Shown piece by piece: positions 1 to 8,466 of a stretch of 39,234 bases of DNA. How positions within the stretch are numbered: the first letter of the stretch is position 1; each line of letters begins with the position of its first letter. Source of the stretch: an uncultured Clostridia bacterium (GTDB lineage Bacteria > Bacillota > DTU014); the NCBI GenBank assembly GCA_900016865.1, contig FIZI01000035.1, positions 1 through 39,234 on the forward strand, written 5' to 3'. Position numbers and translations under genes: made by a program. The notes under the pieces were generated by a model that saw only the letters and a list, made by a program, of their open reading frames with translations, was not told where the DNA came from and did no database searches.

Positions 1-77
1 CGCAAGCGCTCTATGTTGATGCACGGCAGCTCCGGAGGAATCAGCTTAGTCTTGACAATCCCAACTCCAGGATTCAT
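1..77 (-). CDS. Partial N-terminus, possible MalT/LuxR-type regulator
   Basis: The left edge holds the first 25 codons of a minus-strand reading frame that runs out of the window. The ATG at 77 is preceded by a GTGAGGG ribosome binding site a few bases upstream. The peptide starts MNPGVGIVKTKLIPPELP. A 'TKL-x-PP' string close to the start is typical of large MalT-like LuxR regulators, whose N-termini read roughly LLRTKLYIPP. With 25 residues this is only a resemblance, and another ATPase-type regulator or an unrelated protein is possible. Confidence 0.35.
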   Translation of the reverse strand, partial: MNPGVGIVKTKLIPPELPCINIERL

Positions 78-237
78 AGACCCTCACTAGCTTAATAGTT
101 GATCCCTCATCCCGCCGATGCGTCTCTCGATTGATTGATCGATAGATCGCGAAGGGGTCGTGTGGGGCTATCATGATGCGCCGTGAGTCTTCTGGTGGGT
201 ATATCTTACAGGTGAAATATTACTATAATTCTATTGC
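78..237. other. Intergenic region with short GATT/GATC repeats
   Basis: This gap lies between the partial left-edge gene and the stop codon of the CCA-adding enzyme. It contains a run of GATT/GATC/GATA tetranucleotides at about 129-148. A TATAAT hexamer sits at 224-229 on the plus strand, but I see no matching -35 box or downstream plus-strand gene. No terminator with a clear T-tract was found. Confidence 0.4.
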
Positions 238-1581
238 TTAGTCAACATAAACATCAAGAAGATCCTGAGCTTTAGTCAAGAGCAAGTCCCGTTGATTTAG
301 CGAAGGCTCTTCGATCACAGCCTCTAGCAGGCCTCTAAGCACCTTCCCTATGACAACATGCGGAGTGCCAGGCTTCAGTATCTTTTTTATGTCCTCACCG
401 TTTACAGCCAAGTCTCGAAGTGCTAGGCAATCGCCTGCAGCCAATACCTGTCTGACTCTATCGACCAATTCCTCCAGGCCGGGGTCCTCCGGCCGGTCCG
501 AGCCTGCCCTGTCGGCTCGCCGCAACTCAAAAAGGTCATCCAAGTGTTCGACTCCAACACGTCTGATAAACCTCCGTACAGCAGCGTCGGACCAGTCGGA
601 AGTGTACTGAAACATATGATGCTTGATCAGATGCACTACCCGTTCGGCATCTCTGCGTGAAAACCGCAGACGAGTCAGCACATCTTTGGCAATCTTAGCA
701 CCCTCACGCTCGTGCCCGATAAAGCGCTCTCCTTGCTTGACTCGGGGTTTCCCTACATCATGAAGCAAACCGGCTATTCGAAGGAGCGGGTCATTGCCAG
801 GAAGGGCGTCCGCCGTTCTCAGGTTGTGCTCGTACACTGTATAAGCATGATGACGGTTTTGGTGCACGCCGTAGCCTTCCAACAGCTCAGGGACAATGTG
901 TTTGAGCAAGCCGCAAGTCCGCAGCAACTCAACGCCTCTAGACGGTTTCTCGCAGCTCATTAGCTTGATTAACTCGTCTCTGATTCGCTCTGCCGATATA
1001 CTTGCTATCAACGGTGAGTTGCGCACAATAGCCTCGAGAGTTTTGTCATCTATCTCGAACCCAAGTGCGCACCCGAGCCTGATCGCTCTGAGCATTCGCA
1101 ATCTGTCTTCGGCAAAGCGCTTGTCTGGATCTCCCACAGTGCGGATGATCTTCGCCTTAAGGTCCTCACACCCGCCATACGGATCAACAAGGCGGTCATC
1201 TATTGGATCATAGGCTATTGCATTCACAGTGAAGTCTCTGCGTGCAAGGTCGGTCTCTATCTCTGTAACAAAGCATACGCTTAATGGACGGCGGCCGTCT
1301 GCGTACACACCCTCTTTCCTCATAGTTGTGACTTCGATCTTGTCGTTCTTGAGGATGACTGTCACAGTACCGTGCTTGATGCCGGTTGGGATGGTGTGAT
1401 CGAATATAGCAATAACTTGTTCAGGTGTAGCCGAGGTCGTGACGTCCCAGTCCAGGCTCTTTCTGTTCAGTAGCGAATCCCTAACTGCACCGCCGACAAT
1501 ATAAGCTTCAAATCCTCGCGACTTCAAGCCTCTGCATACTGACAGGACCGTCTCAGGTATATCGCTCTTTCTGATGTTCAT
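238..1581 (-). CDS. cca: CCA tRNA nucleotidyltransferase with HD domain
   Basis: This enzyme adds or repairs the 3'-CCA end of tRNAs in the cytoplasm, using CTP and ATP. The N-terminal nucleotidyltransferase motif GGAVRD is followed about ten residues later by the catalytic DWD pair of acids. It continues with the class II signatures RRDFTVNAIAYDP and EDRLRMLRAIR. A C-terminal HD domain (LLHDVGKP) adds a metal-dependent phosphohydrolase-like module, as in many bacterial CCA/poly(A) polymerases. The frame is open upstream to a GTG at 1596, but the ATG at 1581 with GGTGG in front is the better start. It is divergent from the endonuclease-like gene. Poly(A) polymerase I is the alternative, but in Gram-positive-type bacteria this architecture is normally the CCA enzyme. 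Confidence 0.9.
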   Translation of the reverse strand: MNIRKSDIPETVLSVCRGLKSRGFEAYIVGGAVRDSLLNRKSLDWDVTTSATPEQVIAIFDHTIPTGIKHGTVTVILKNDKIEVTTMRKEGVYADGRRPLSVCFVTEIETDLARRDFTVNAIAYDPIDDRLVDPYGGCEDLKAKIIRTVGDPDKRFAEDRLRMLRAIRLGCALGFEIDDKTLEAIVRNSPLIASISAERIRDELIKLMSCEKPSRGVELLRTCGLLKHIVPELLEGYGVHQNRHHAYTVYEHNLRTADALPGNDPLLRIAGLLHDVGKPRVKQGERFIGHEREGAKIAKDVLTRLRFSRRDAERVVHLIKHHMFQYTSDWSDAAVRRFIRRVGVEHLDDLFELRRADRAGSDRPEDPGLEELVDRVRQVLAAGDCLALRDLAVNGEDIKKILKPGTPHVVIGKVLRGLLEAVIEEPSLNQRDLLLTKAQDLLDVYVD

Positions 1582-1668
1582 TGCCCACCATCTCACAGGC
1601 TACCAATGGCATATTGTTCTTGCAGGTATAGGCGCATTTGCCGCCCAATGACATATTGGGGTGAGACT

Positions 1669-2553
1669 ATGCTTGATGCCACCGAAAGGATGGACCGCCG
1701 ATTATTGCGATCATCCGGTCCTCTCATCGCAACGGCGTCCATAGCGGCACTCCTAGTTGTCCTAGCGCTATTCTCTCTCAACAAGTCTCATTATACCACC
1801 AAGCCGCTTGCACTGGGTTCTTCATACCCGCTATATCCGCGCAACGCTGTCTTAAGGGTGGTAAGTTTCAACATACACGCGGGCAGAGACGCCTCAGGGA
1901 ACGACAGAATAGACGACGTAGCGAGGCTCCTCTGCGATCTCCAACCCGATCTTGTGGGTCTGCAGGAAGTGCGCAGAAATGACCCAGCAACTCGAAGAGT
2001 TCTCCAGGACGTCGTCCTCTCTTCTAAAACTAACATGGTCGCGCTGTACCAACCACTAGTCTGGATGCTCGGCCCGACGCAGGGCAACGCGATACTGTCT
2101 CGAGCGTATCCACAGGCAGAAAGGTCAATGACAATGACGGGCGGCAGCGAACGGCGGGGGATCCTTCTCATAAGTGTCAAGCTGGGAAATACTGAGGTTG
2201 ATTTCATCAATGTCCATCTGGGACTGTCGCGGCCAGAGCGTTCGGAGCAGATACAAGCTATTGTCGACCTACTGACCGAGAGAGGCAACCCGGCAATAAT
2301 CGCCGGAGACTTCAACGCGCGGCCTGACTCAGAGGAGCTCCGTCCTCTGGCAGCCATCTGTCAAGAGGCCTGGGACATAGCCCTGATCAAACACGGCGAC
2401 GGCAACACATTTCCGACGTCCGACCCGCGAGTGCGTGCAGACCAGATATGGGTGTACGGGCCGATTGAAGTGCTGGAAGTGGGAGTAGTCGAGACGGACG
2501 TTTCCGATCATCTTCCGGTAGTCGCTTCAATTCGCTTGCGGTCGCTGCTCTAG
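1669..2553 (+). CDS. Membrane-anchored endonuclease/exonuclease/phosphatase-family protein
   Basis: A protein of the EEP fold (DNase I/AP endonuclease/inositol phosphatase superfamily), tethered to the membrane by one N-terminal segment (about residues 16-35, rich in A, L, I and V). The EEP motifs are complete. They are VVSFNIHAGRD (metal/Asn site), LVGLQEVRR (catalytic Glu), IAGDFNARPDS (Asp/Asn pair), DQIWV, and a C-terminal SDHLPVVA (Asp-His). The catalytic domain should therefore face outward, as in secreted EEP hydrolases; nucleic acid, phospholipid or sugar-phosphate are all possible substrates. The frame opens earlier, but GGGGTGA just upstream favours the ATG at 1669. It is divergent from cca, and no operon partner is visible. 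Confidence 0.8.
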   Translation: MLDATERMDRRLLRSSGPLIATASIAALLVVLALFSLNKSHYTTKPLALGSSYPLYPRNAVLRVVSFNIHAGRDASGNDRIDDVARLLCDLQPDLVGLQEVRRNDPATRRVLQDVVLSSKTNMVALYQPLVWMLGPTQGNAILSRAYPQAERSMTMTGGSERRGILLISVKLGNTEVDFINVHLGLSRPERSEQIQAIVDLLTERGNPAIIAGDFNARPDSEELRPLAAICQEAWDIALIKHGDGNTFPTSDPRVRADQIWVYGPIEVLEVGVVETDVSDHLPVVASIRLRSLL

Positions 2554-2614
2554 CGATTGCCTTGCGGACCGCGCACTGACCGACTGTACTGGATCTTGTT
2601 AGCCGGTCGCCTAA

Positions 2615-3847
2615 TCAGGCGCTGAGCTGCGAACCTCGGCGTTGCACCCTGCCCAGCACCAGTGCACTGGCCAAAGCTGCAACCAACGCCACAAGGCCCA
2701 TGAGGACGAAGCTGAAGCTCAGGCTCGCCAAATCCCCTACTATCCCGGCGATTATCGGCCCAAGGACCATGCCGACCCCGTACACTGCCTGAAACACGCC
2801 CATTGCAGTAGCCCTTGTCTCATCAGGCTCGTTCTTTATGGAAAGACTCATTAGGACCGGAAGGACCACTCCTCTTGCAAATCCTGCAACGGCCTGAGTC
2901 GCATATAGGCCGGCCATAGTACCTGTGAATGGTATGACAGCGGTGAACACAGCAAGCAGTAAGAAACTGAAGGTTGCAGTTGCTACCTCTCCCATCCGGG
3001 GGACGAAGTACTTCCCGGCAAGGTAATTGCCCAAGATGGCAGGGACCGAGGAGATGAACGCCAGGTTGGCGAGTGATTCCTTGGTAGCGCCGATCCCTTC
3101 GGCGTACACAGGCGTAAAGCCGTAGATAGTAGCAAACGCCACTGCTTGAAGGACTAGAGCCAGGCACGACGAGGCTAGAAGTGTGGGCTGACCGACCACT
3201 CGCAGCACAGACGCAGCTGTAAGCGCTGACGCACTCCCATCGAAGTTGTCTACTACCCACCTACTGAGAATCAGGCCAAGCAGCCCTGCACCCGTTGCCA
3301 AAGCAAAAGCAGCGTTGGCGCCAAGGAAGTGCGCTATCCTCCCGCCCAAGAGCAACCCAAGAGTGTTCCCGGCATTCAGATATACCGTGATCGTGCCTAT
3401 AGCCTGTGCTGAACGAGCAGGTGGGAAATAGCTCGAAAAAAGCACGGTAAACGCGACCCATGATGCTGCGGCCACGCCCGCCAGTCCCCGCAAGAGCATC
3501 AGCGCAACAGGCGACTCGGCAAAAATGAGCAAAAACGCGCTAACTGTGGCGGCAAGTAGCCCAGCCACAATAAAAGGCTTGCGAGTGCCCAGACGGTCTG
3601 AAAAGATCCCAAGCGGGATGCGCAGCACTGTCTGAGTAAAGCCGTATGCCGCAATAATCACTCCGGCCCAAGCATGGGATGCTCCTTTGGACTCGACGTG
3701 GTTGGCAAAAAAAGACACGTACGTGTACAGTGAAAACCAAAAGAGCATCGTCACAATGCAAAAGAGCGGCAATCCATAGCGCGCAGGTGCGCCCTTTGCA
3801 GGCGCACCTACCGCAGTAGCATCATCTACCGTAGTAGCATCATTCAT
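2615..3847 (-). CDS. MFS transporter
   Basis: A 410-residue polytopic protein with about twelve hydrophobic segments, typical of the major facilitator superfamily. The loop between segments 2 and 3 carries the MFS-A-like signature (GIFSDRLGTRKPF at about residues 77-89), and a corresponding weaker motif occurs in the second half. The C-terminal half contains ETRATAMGVFQAVYG, common in drug- and metabolite-efflux members. It starts 7 bp after the stop of the citrate-synthase-like gene, so the two are probably co-transcribed. The product may export or import an organic acid, but the substrate cannot be read from the sequence. Multidrug efflux is an equal possibility. Confidence 0.85.
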   Translation of the reverse strand: MNDATTVDDATAVGAPAKGAPARYGLPLFCIVTMLFWFSLYTYVSFFANHVESKGASHAWAGVIIAAYGFTQTVLRIPLGIFSDRLGTRKPFIVAGLLAATVSAFLLIFAESPVALMLLRGLAGVAAASWVAFTVLFSSYFPPARSAQAIGTITVYLNAGNTLGLLLGGRIAHFLGANAAFALATGAGLLGLILSRWVVDNFDGSASALTAASVLRVVGQPTLLASSCLALVLQAVAFATIYGFTPVYAEGIGATKESLANLAFISSVPAILGNYLAGKYFVPRMGEVATATFSFLLLAVFTAVIPFTGTMAGLYATQAVAGFARGVVLPVLMSLSIKNEPDETRATAMGVFQAVYGVGMVLGPIIAGIVGDLASLSFSFVLMGLVALVAALASALVLGRVQRRGSQLSA

Positions 3848-3854
3848 AGGCTAG

Positions 3855-5288
3855 TCATGCCTCGCTGTCCTGTTCTCTTGCTTCCTTCCTGTTTCGCTGT
3901 CTCTTTAGGGCGTGAAGCCTCTGCCACTCATCCGGAGAAGTCCTCCGCAACATTCTGTCAAGCTCTCGGTCTCCAAAGGCGGTCTGTCTGCCTTCTTCGA
4001 TCTGAGCGTCAATCCATTCTTTCAGCTTTGCTACTATTTCGCTCCCCTTGTCTATCTTCCTATCGCCTTCAAGCTCAAAGTAGCTGTTGATCCAATGAGC
4101 AACACCCGCCAAGCCCGAGTATTCGCCAACAGCGACCTTGACCGGGCGATTGAGGAGCTTGCGAGTATTGAAGATGTTGTAGATCTCTTCGTCCTTGAGC
4201 AGGCCGTCTGCGTGAATCCCCGAGCGAGTGAAGTTGAAGTCTGACCCGACAAACGGGGTTCTTGCAGGTATCTGATAGCCGAGCTCGGTCTCGTAATATT
4301 CCGCTATCTCCGTAATGACCGTCGTGTTCATACCGTCCAGAGTACCTCTGAGTGCGGCATATTCAAACACCATAGCTTCAAGCGGGCAGTTGCCAGTCCT
4401 CTCCCCGATTCCGAGTAGCGTGCAGTTGACGCCAGAAGCACCGTACAGCCACGCAGTGCCCGCGTTTGTGACAGCCTTGTAGAAGTCGTTGTGTCCATGC
4501 CATTCGATCAACTCATGAGGGATGCCTGCATGGTGCCATAGCCCGTAGATGATGCCGGGCACACTCCTAGGGATAGCCACTCCGGGGTAGCTCACTCCGT
4601 AACCCATGGTGTCGCAGGCCCTCACCTTTATGGGAACTCCGCTCTCCTCCGACAGGCGCCGCAGCTCAATAGCAAACGGCACCACAAATCCATAGAAATC
4701 GGCACGTGTGATGTCTTCGAGATGAACCCGAGGCCTCACTCCGGCGTCCAGCGCGTCCTTGACTACTCCGAGGAACTGGTCCATCGCCTGCTTTCTGGTC
4801 ATCTTGAGTTTCTTGAAAATGTGGTAGTCGGAGCAACTGGCGAGTATTCCGGTCTCGGTAATACCCATACTCTTCACAAGGTCGAAGTCCGACTTAGTTG
4901 CCCTAATCCAAGCAGTGATCTCCGGATACTGGTATCCGAGCTCCTGACACGCAGCGACTGCAGCTTTGTCCTTCTTGGAGTACAAAAAGAACTCTGTCTG
5001 CCGTATAAGGCCCTTAGGGCCGCCAAGCTCATGCAGGAACTTGTACAACTGAACTATCTGCTCCACAGTATAAGGCTCTCTAGCCTGCTGCCCGTCACGA
5101 AACGTCGTATCCGTGATCCAGATCTCGTCCGGCATTCTCATTGGCACATGTCTATGGTTGAACGGGATCTTCGGCGGTGTGTCATACTCATAGAGGAAAC
5201 GATAGAGCTGAGGCTCAGCGACATCCTGCAGTTCGTACTCATATGCTCTCTGCTCAAGCGTGTTAGTACGCTTGTTGAACTCCAGCAT
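3855..5288 (-). CDS. Probable Re-type citrate synthase (homocitrate/isopropylmalate synthase family)
   Basis: A DRE-TIM metallolyase that condenses acetyl-CoA with a 2-oxo acid. TTFRDGQQ at about residues 60-67 is the family metal/substrate motif. HGHND occurs later and supplies metal-binding histidines, followed by the GIGERTGN motif shared by homocitrate and isopropylmalate synthases. The long conserved blocks around EIWITDTTFRDGQQ, ITRADFYGFVVP and RSVPGIIYGLWHHAG resemble my recollection of the Re-citrate synthases of Clostridium kluyveri and other strict anaerobes, rather than leuA. There is no LeuA-type C-terminal regulatory domain. GGAGGTG in front of the ATG at 5288 sets the start; the frame opens earlier with TTG. 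Homocitrate or isopropylmalate synthase remains the alternative. Confidence 0.65.
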   Translation of the reverse strand: MLEFNKRTNTLEQRAYEYELQDVAEPQLYRFLYEYDTPPKIPFNHRHVPMRMPDEIWITDTTFRDGQQAREPYTVEQIVQLYKFLHELGGPKGLIRQTEFFLYSKKDKAAVAACQELGYQYPEITAWIRATKSDFDLVKSMGITETGILASCSDYHIFKKLKMTRKQAMDQFLGVVKDALDAGVRPRVHLEDITRADFYGFVVPFAIELRRLSEESGVPIKVRACDTMGYGVSYPGVAIPRSVPGIIYGLWHHAGIPHELIEWHGHNDFYKAVTNAGTAWLYGASGVNCTLLGIGERTGNCPLEAMVFEYAALRGTLDGMNTTVITEIAEYYETELGYQIPARTPFVGSDFNFTRSGIHADGLLKDEEIYNIFNTRKLLNRPVKVAVGEYSGLAGVAHWINSYFELEGDRKIDKGSEIVAKLKEWIDAQIEEGRQTAFGDRELDRMLRRTSPDEWQRLHALKRQRNRKEAREQDSEA

Positions 5289-5432
5289 GTTGACACCTCC
5301 AATCAAAAAAGCCGCATATAGCCATCGGATCGCAGCACCGAAAACCGATTAAATATAGTTCATTCCATGGTATGCTGCTGATCCCTGCTAAATGCGGCAA
5401 TGTATACAAGAAACATCCTATGGCATTGCGTT

Positions 5433-6659
5433 CTACTCGAGGTAGTCTCTAAGCTTCTTGCTTCGGCTCGGGTGTCTCAACTTGCGAAGTGCCTTTGCCT
5501 CGATCTGACGAATCCGCTCTCTGGTTACTCCAAAGACCTTTCCCACCTCTTCAAGAGTTCTCGGTCTGCCATCCTCCAAGCCAAACCTGTATTCGAGGAC
5601 CTTCGCCTCTCTCGGTGTCAATGTGCCAAGAGACTCCCTGAGCTGCTCAACGAGCATCTGGTGCGAAGTCGCATCGACAGGTGCCGGCGAGTCCTCATCC
5701 TCGATGAAGTCGCCGAGACTGCTGTCCTCCTCTTCTCCGACAGGTGTCTCGAGCGAGACAGTGTCCTGTGCGATGCGCTGGATCTCACGCACCTTGTCTA
5801 CATCCATATTGACTTCAGCAGCCAGTTCAGCTATTGTCGGCTCTCTGCCAAGGACCTGCGACAGTTCTCTGCTGTGCTTTTTGACCTTGTTGATCGTCTC
5901 AACCATATGCACAGGTACACGGATAGTCCTTGCCTGATCCGCAATAGCCCTGGATATATGTTGCCTTATCCACCAAGTCGCGTATGTAGAGAACTTAAAG
6001 CCCTTGCGATAATCAAAACGCTCGACAGCCTTCAGAAGGCCAAGATTGCCTTCCTGTATCAGATCAAGGAGTTTCAAGCCGCGGCCGACAAACCGCTTAG
6101 CGATACTTACGACGAGGCGGAGGTTTGCCTCGATCAGCATTCGCTTTGCTTCCTCATCACCGGCCTCAATCCTCTTGGCCAGCTCAACCTCTTGTTCAGG
6201 CGTCAGCAGGTCGACTTGGCCGATCTCTTTGAGATACATGCGTACAGAGTCGGAAACGCTCGTGTCCTTGTCTGAGGAACCTTTCAGCTTGACAGAGTCT
6301 TCCTCGTCAGCTTCATCGTCGTATTCAGACCGCTGGGACCGCCGATTCGCCGAGTCAGTATCGTCAGAGTCCTCGTCGTCATCCTCGGAAGCCCCGTCCT
6401 CATCGAGATCGTAGTCGTCTATATCGCCGGGGTTGCTTGATTCGTCCGTGGCCCCACCTTGATCGTCATGGTTTTCTACTACCTGTATGTTCAGTCTCTC
6501 AAGAGACTCGAATATACCTTCCACCTTTTCCGGAGTCAGATCCAGAGGAGCCAACGCTTCCATGAGCTCGTCATGCGAGATCCGTCCTGTTTCCTGACCC
6601 TTGAGGAGCAACCTCTCAAGCTCTGCGTTGGACCCAGTGATGTTCTCAAATATCTCCAC
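5433..6659 (-). CDS. rpoD: RNA polymerase primary sigma factor
   Basis: The housekeeping sigma factor (SigA/RpoD), which recognises -35/-10 promoters. An N-terminal region 1.1-like segment is followed by a very acidic Asp/Glu/Ser-rich linker (about residues 70-130). Regions 1.2-2.4 follow, with the conserved [14 protein letters not shown] and YATWWIRQ, then regions 3 and 4 with [21 protein letters not shown] near the C-terminus. The frame is open to 6722, but AGGAGG 9 bases before a GTG at 6659 marks a much better start. The usual dnaG neighbour is absent from this window. It shares its strand with ilvE upstream and the citrate synthase downstream, with gaps long enough for its own promoter. 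Confidence 0.95.
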   Translation of the reverse strand: MEIFENITGSNAELERLLLKGQETGRISHDELMEALAPLDLTPEKVEGIFESLERLNIQVVENHDDQGGATDESSNPGDIDDYDLDEDGASEDDDEDSDDTDSANRRSQRSEYDDEADEEDSVKLKGSSDKDTSVSDSVRMYLKEIGQVDLLTPEQEVELAKRIEAGDEEAKRMLIEANLRLVVSIAKRFVGRGLKLLDLIQEGNLGLLKAVERFDYRKGFKFSTYATWWIRQHISRAIADQARTIRVPVHMVETINKVKKHSRELSQVLGREPTIAELAAEVNMDVDKVREIQRIAQDTVSLETPVGEEEDSSLGDFIEDEDSPAPVDATSHQMLVEQLRESLGTLTPREAKVLEYRFGLEDGRPRTLEEVGKVFGVTRERIRQIEAKALRKLRHPSRSKKLRDYLE

Positions 6660-6867
6660 AGATGCAATCCTCCTGTCCGCCGCCGGCAATCGCACCTTGA
6701 AGCGCCGGAAGAGACAGTGCATGACTGTGCTTCACTGTTGACACTCCAAGACTAGAGTGGTATAGTCAACGTGGTTAAGTGTGCGAATTGCCCTGTAAGA
6801 TTTAGTTCGCCACCACTGGGTTGTATCCTCCCCAACTTCCGCATTTCCGTTTGTTAACTACATTTCT

Positions 6868-6889
6868 TGTCGCGACACTATCGTGATAG
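6868..6889. promoter_or_regulatory. Two adjacent palindromes upstream of rpoD
   Basis: In the 290-bp gap between ilvE and rpoD, a perfect 10-bp palindrome TGTCGCGACA (6868-6877) abuts an inverted repeat CTATC-GT-GATAG (6878-6889). Nothing here looks like a coding region. The pair could be an operator for rpoD or a small hairpin downstream of ilvE, but there is no T-tract, so it is not an intrinsic terminator. A clear rpoD promoter was not identified. Confidence 0.3.
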
Positions 6890-6951
6890 CCTGTCTTGTG
6901 TTTAGCTCAGCACGGATCACCTATGTTAGGGTGTGCGATTTCAGGCCGGTG

Positions 6952-8019
6952 CTACTCGATTATGCGGATCCAGCCAAACCTATCCTCAGTAGTACCGTAC
7001 TGAATTGACGTCAGTTCCTTGTACAGGTGCTGAGTGATTTCGCCAACCTGGCCTCCGTTGACTATATAATCCTTACCTCTATACCCAAGGGTTCCCACAG
7101 GGCTAATCACGCAGGCTGTTCCTGTACCAAACACTTCCTGCACGTTGCCGCTCTCTATGCCTTCTATGACTTCTTCAATCTCAATCTGACGCTCGATCAC
7201 CTCATACCCGAGATCGCGCGCAAGTATGATCGTTGACTCGCGGGTAATGCCGGGCAGTATTGATCCCTGGAGCTTCGGCGTGACAAGCTTGCCGTCTATG
7301 ACGAAGAAGATGTTCATAGACCCAACTTCCTCGACGTACTTGTGTCCGCACGCATCCAACCACAGGACCTGGTCGTACCCGTTGACTTGTGCGGCCTGCC
7401 CTGCTTTGAGCGAGGCTCCATAATTGCCACAAAACTTCGTATAACCTGTTCCGCCCTGAGAAGCCCGTGAGTACTCAGTTTCAACCAGTATTCGAGCAGC
7501 TGAAAACCCGTTCTTGAAATAGGCTCCGACAGGACTTAGGATGATGAAAAACAGATATTTGTCAGACGCACGGACCCTAATGATCGGATCGACTCCCATA
7601 TAGGTAGGCCTTATATAGAGTGACTGGCCTTCTCCCCTTGGCACCCAATCGCGCTCTAAGCGGATCAGCTCTTCCAGACACCTCAGCACGAAATCCTCAT
7701 CGATCGGGGGCATGCAGAGCCTGTCAGCGGACACGTTCATCCGTCTGAAGTTCTCCTCAGGCCTGAACAAGGCGACCTTCGAACCCTCTCTAGGGTACGC
7801 TTTCAACCCCTCAAACGCCGCCTGTCCATAGTGGAACGCCATGGTCGCAGGTGACAGAGAGAAGTTTTGGAACTTGGTTATGCGAGCACTGTGCCACCCC
7901 TTGCCTCTGTCGTATTCCATGACGAACATCCTGTCAGTGAAGTGAACCCCGAAGCTGAGGTCGTCCAACCGCTTTTCCTTAAGCTCGGATTCATTCAGCT
8001 CCTCGATTCTCAGCTCCAT
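6952..8019 (-). CDS. ilvE: Branched-chain amino acid aminotransferase
   Basis: A PLP-dependent fold-type IV transaminase that interconverts branched-chain amino acids with their 2-oxo acids using glutamate/2-oxoglutarate. The length of 355 residues fits the bacterial type II BCAT (about 340-365). The Schiff-base lysine lies in YTKFCGNYGASL, followed by the conserved EEVGSMNIFF, where Glu contacts PLP. LQGSILPGITRES and the GTGTACVISPV phosphate-binding segment are also present. The frame opens at 8094, but GAGGAGG 8 bases before the ATG at 8019 is decisive. It may be co-transcribed with the ferredoxin gene 91 bp upstream. No T-box-like leader was recognised. Confidence 0.93.
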   Translation of the reverse strand: MELRIEELNESELKEKRLDDLSFGVHFTDRMFVMEYDRGKGWHSARITKFQNFSLSPATMAFHYGQAAFEGLKAYPREGSKVALFRPEENFRRMNVSADRLCMPPIDEDFVLRCLEELIRLERDWVPRGEGQSLYIRPTYMGVDPIIRVRASDKYLFFIILSPVGAYFKNGFSAARILVETEYSRASQGGTGYTKFCGNYGASLKAGQAAQVNGYDQVLWLDACGHKYVEEVGSMNIFFVIDGKLVTPKLQGSILPGITRESTIILARDLGYEVIERQIEIEEVIEGIESGNVQEVFGTGTACVISPVGTLGYRGKDYIVNGGQVGEITQHLYKELTSIQYGTTEDRFGWIRIIE

Positions 8020-8110
8020 GCAAGACTCCTCCTCACACTTAAACACAACCGGCTGCTGACCTACGGTCAACACGCCGGTGTAAAAGGCCAACACACAATG
8101 CTAAGCTAAG

Positions 8111-8281
8111 CTACTCCGCCTCAATAGCTTCGACGGGGCACTCGTCTGCGCAAGCTCCGCAATCAGTGCAGACATCCGGATCGATGACGTGCTTGTCATC
8201 TCCCTCGCTGATAGCCTCTACGGGGCACACTTCGGCACAAGCGCCGCAGTTGGTGCACTCATCAGTAATATAATGAGCCAT
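8111..8281 (-). CDS. 2[4Fe-4S] clostridial-type ferredoxin
   Basis: A 56-residue low-potential electron carrier. Two complete cluster motifs, CTNCGACAEVCP and CTDCGACADECP, are separated by a short acidic loop (SEGDDKHVIDPD), giving the classical pseudo-twofold bacterial ferredoxin. The protein is very acidic and ends in Glu. GGAGGTGG lies 6 bases before the ATG, so the start is clear. It sits between the FtsA-like gene and ilvE. Possible partners in this anaerobe include pyruvate:ferredoxin oxidoreductase and the HgdC-type activase elsewhere in the window, but no sequence evidence links them directly. Confidence 0.93.
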   Translation of the reverse strand: MAHYITDECTNCGACAEVCPVEAISEGDDKHVIDPDVCTDCGACADECPVEAIEAE

Positions 8282-8466
8282 CGACTGCCACCTCCAAACA
8301 GCTTTCTATGAACAAATACACCGTTGCAGCCATATTACCTTCATACACAGAATTGCCGGAAAATTCTATATTCACTTTCTGTCGATGTGCTAGTCAGGAA
8401 TTCCAGCAAAGGTCTGAATGAAGCATATGGCGAACATTATTTTAACATTACCATAGCGGTATCTAG

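Noticed and set aside
2598-2625. CGCCT-AATC-AGGCG hairpin at the end of the MFS gene as a terminator
   Set aside because: Short five-bp stem overlapping the stop codon, with no T-run.
5400-6275. 291-residue plus-strand open frame
   Set aside because: It is an antisense shadow of the highly conserved rpoD coding sequence.
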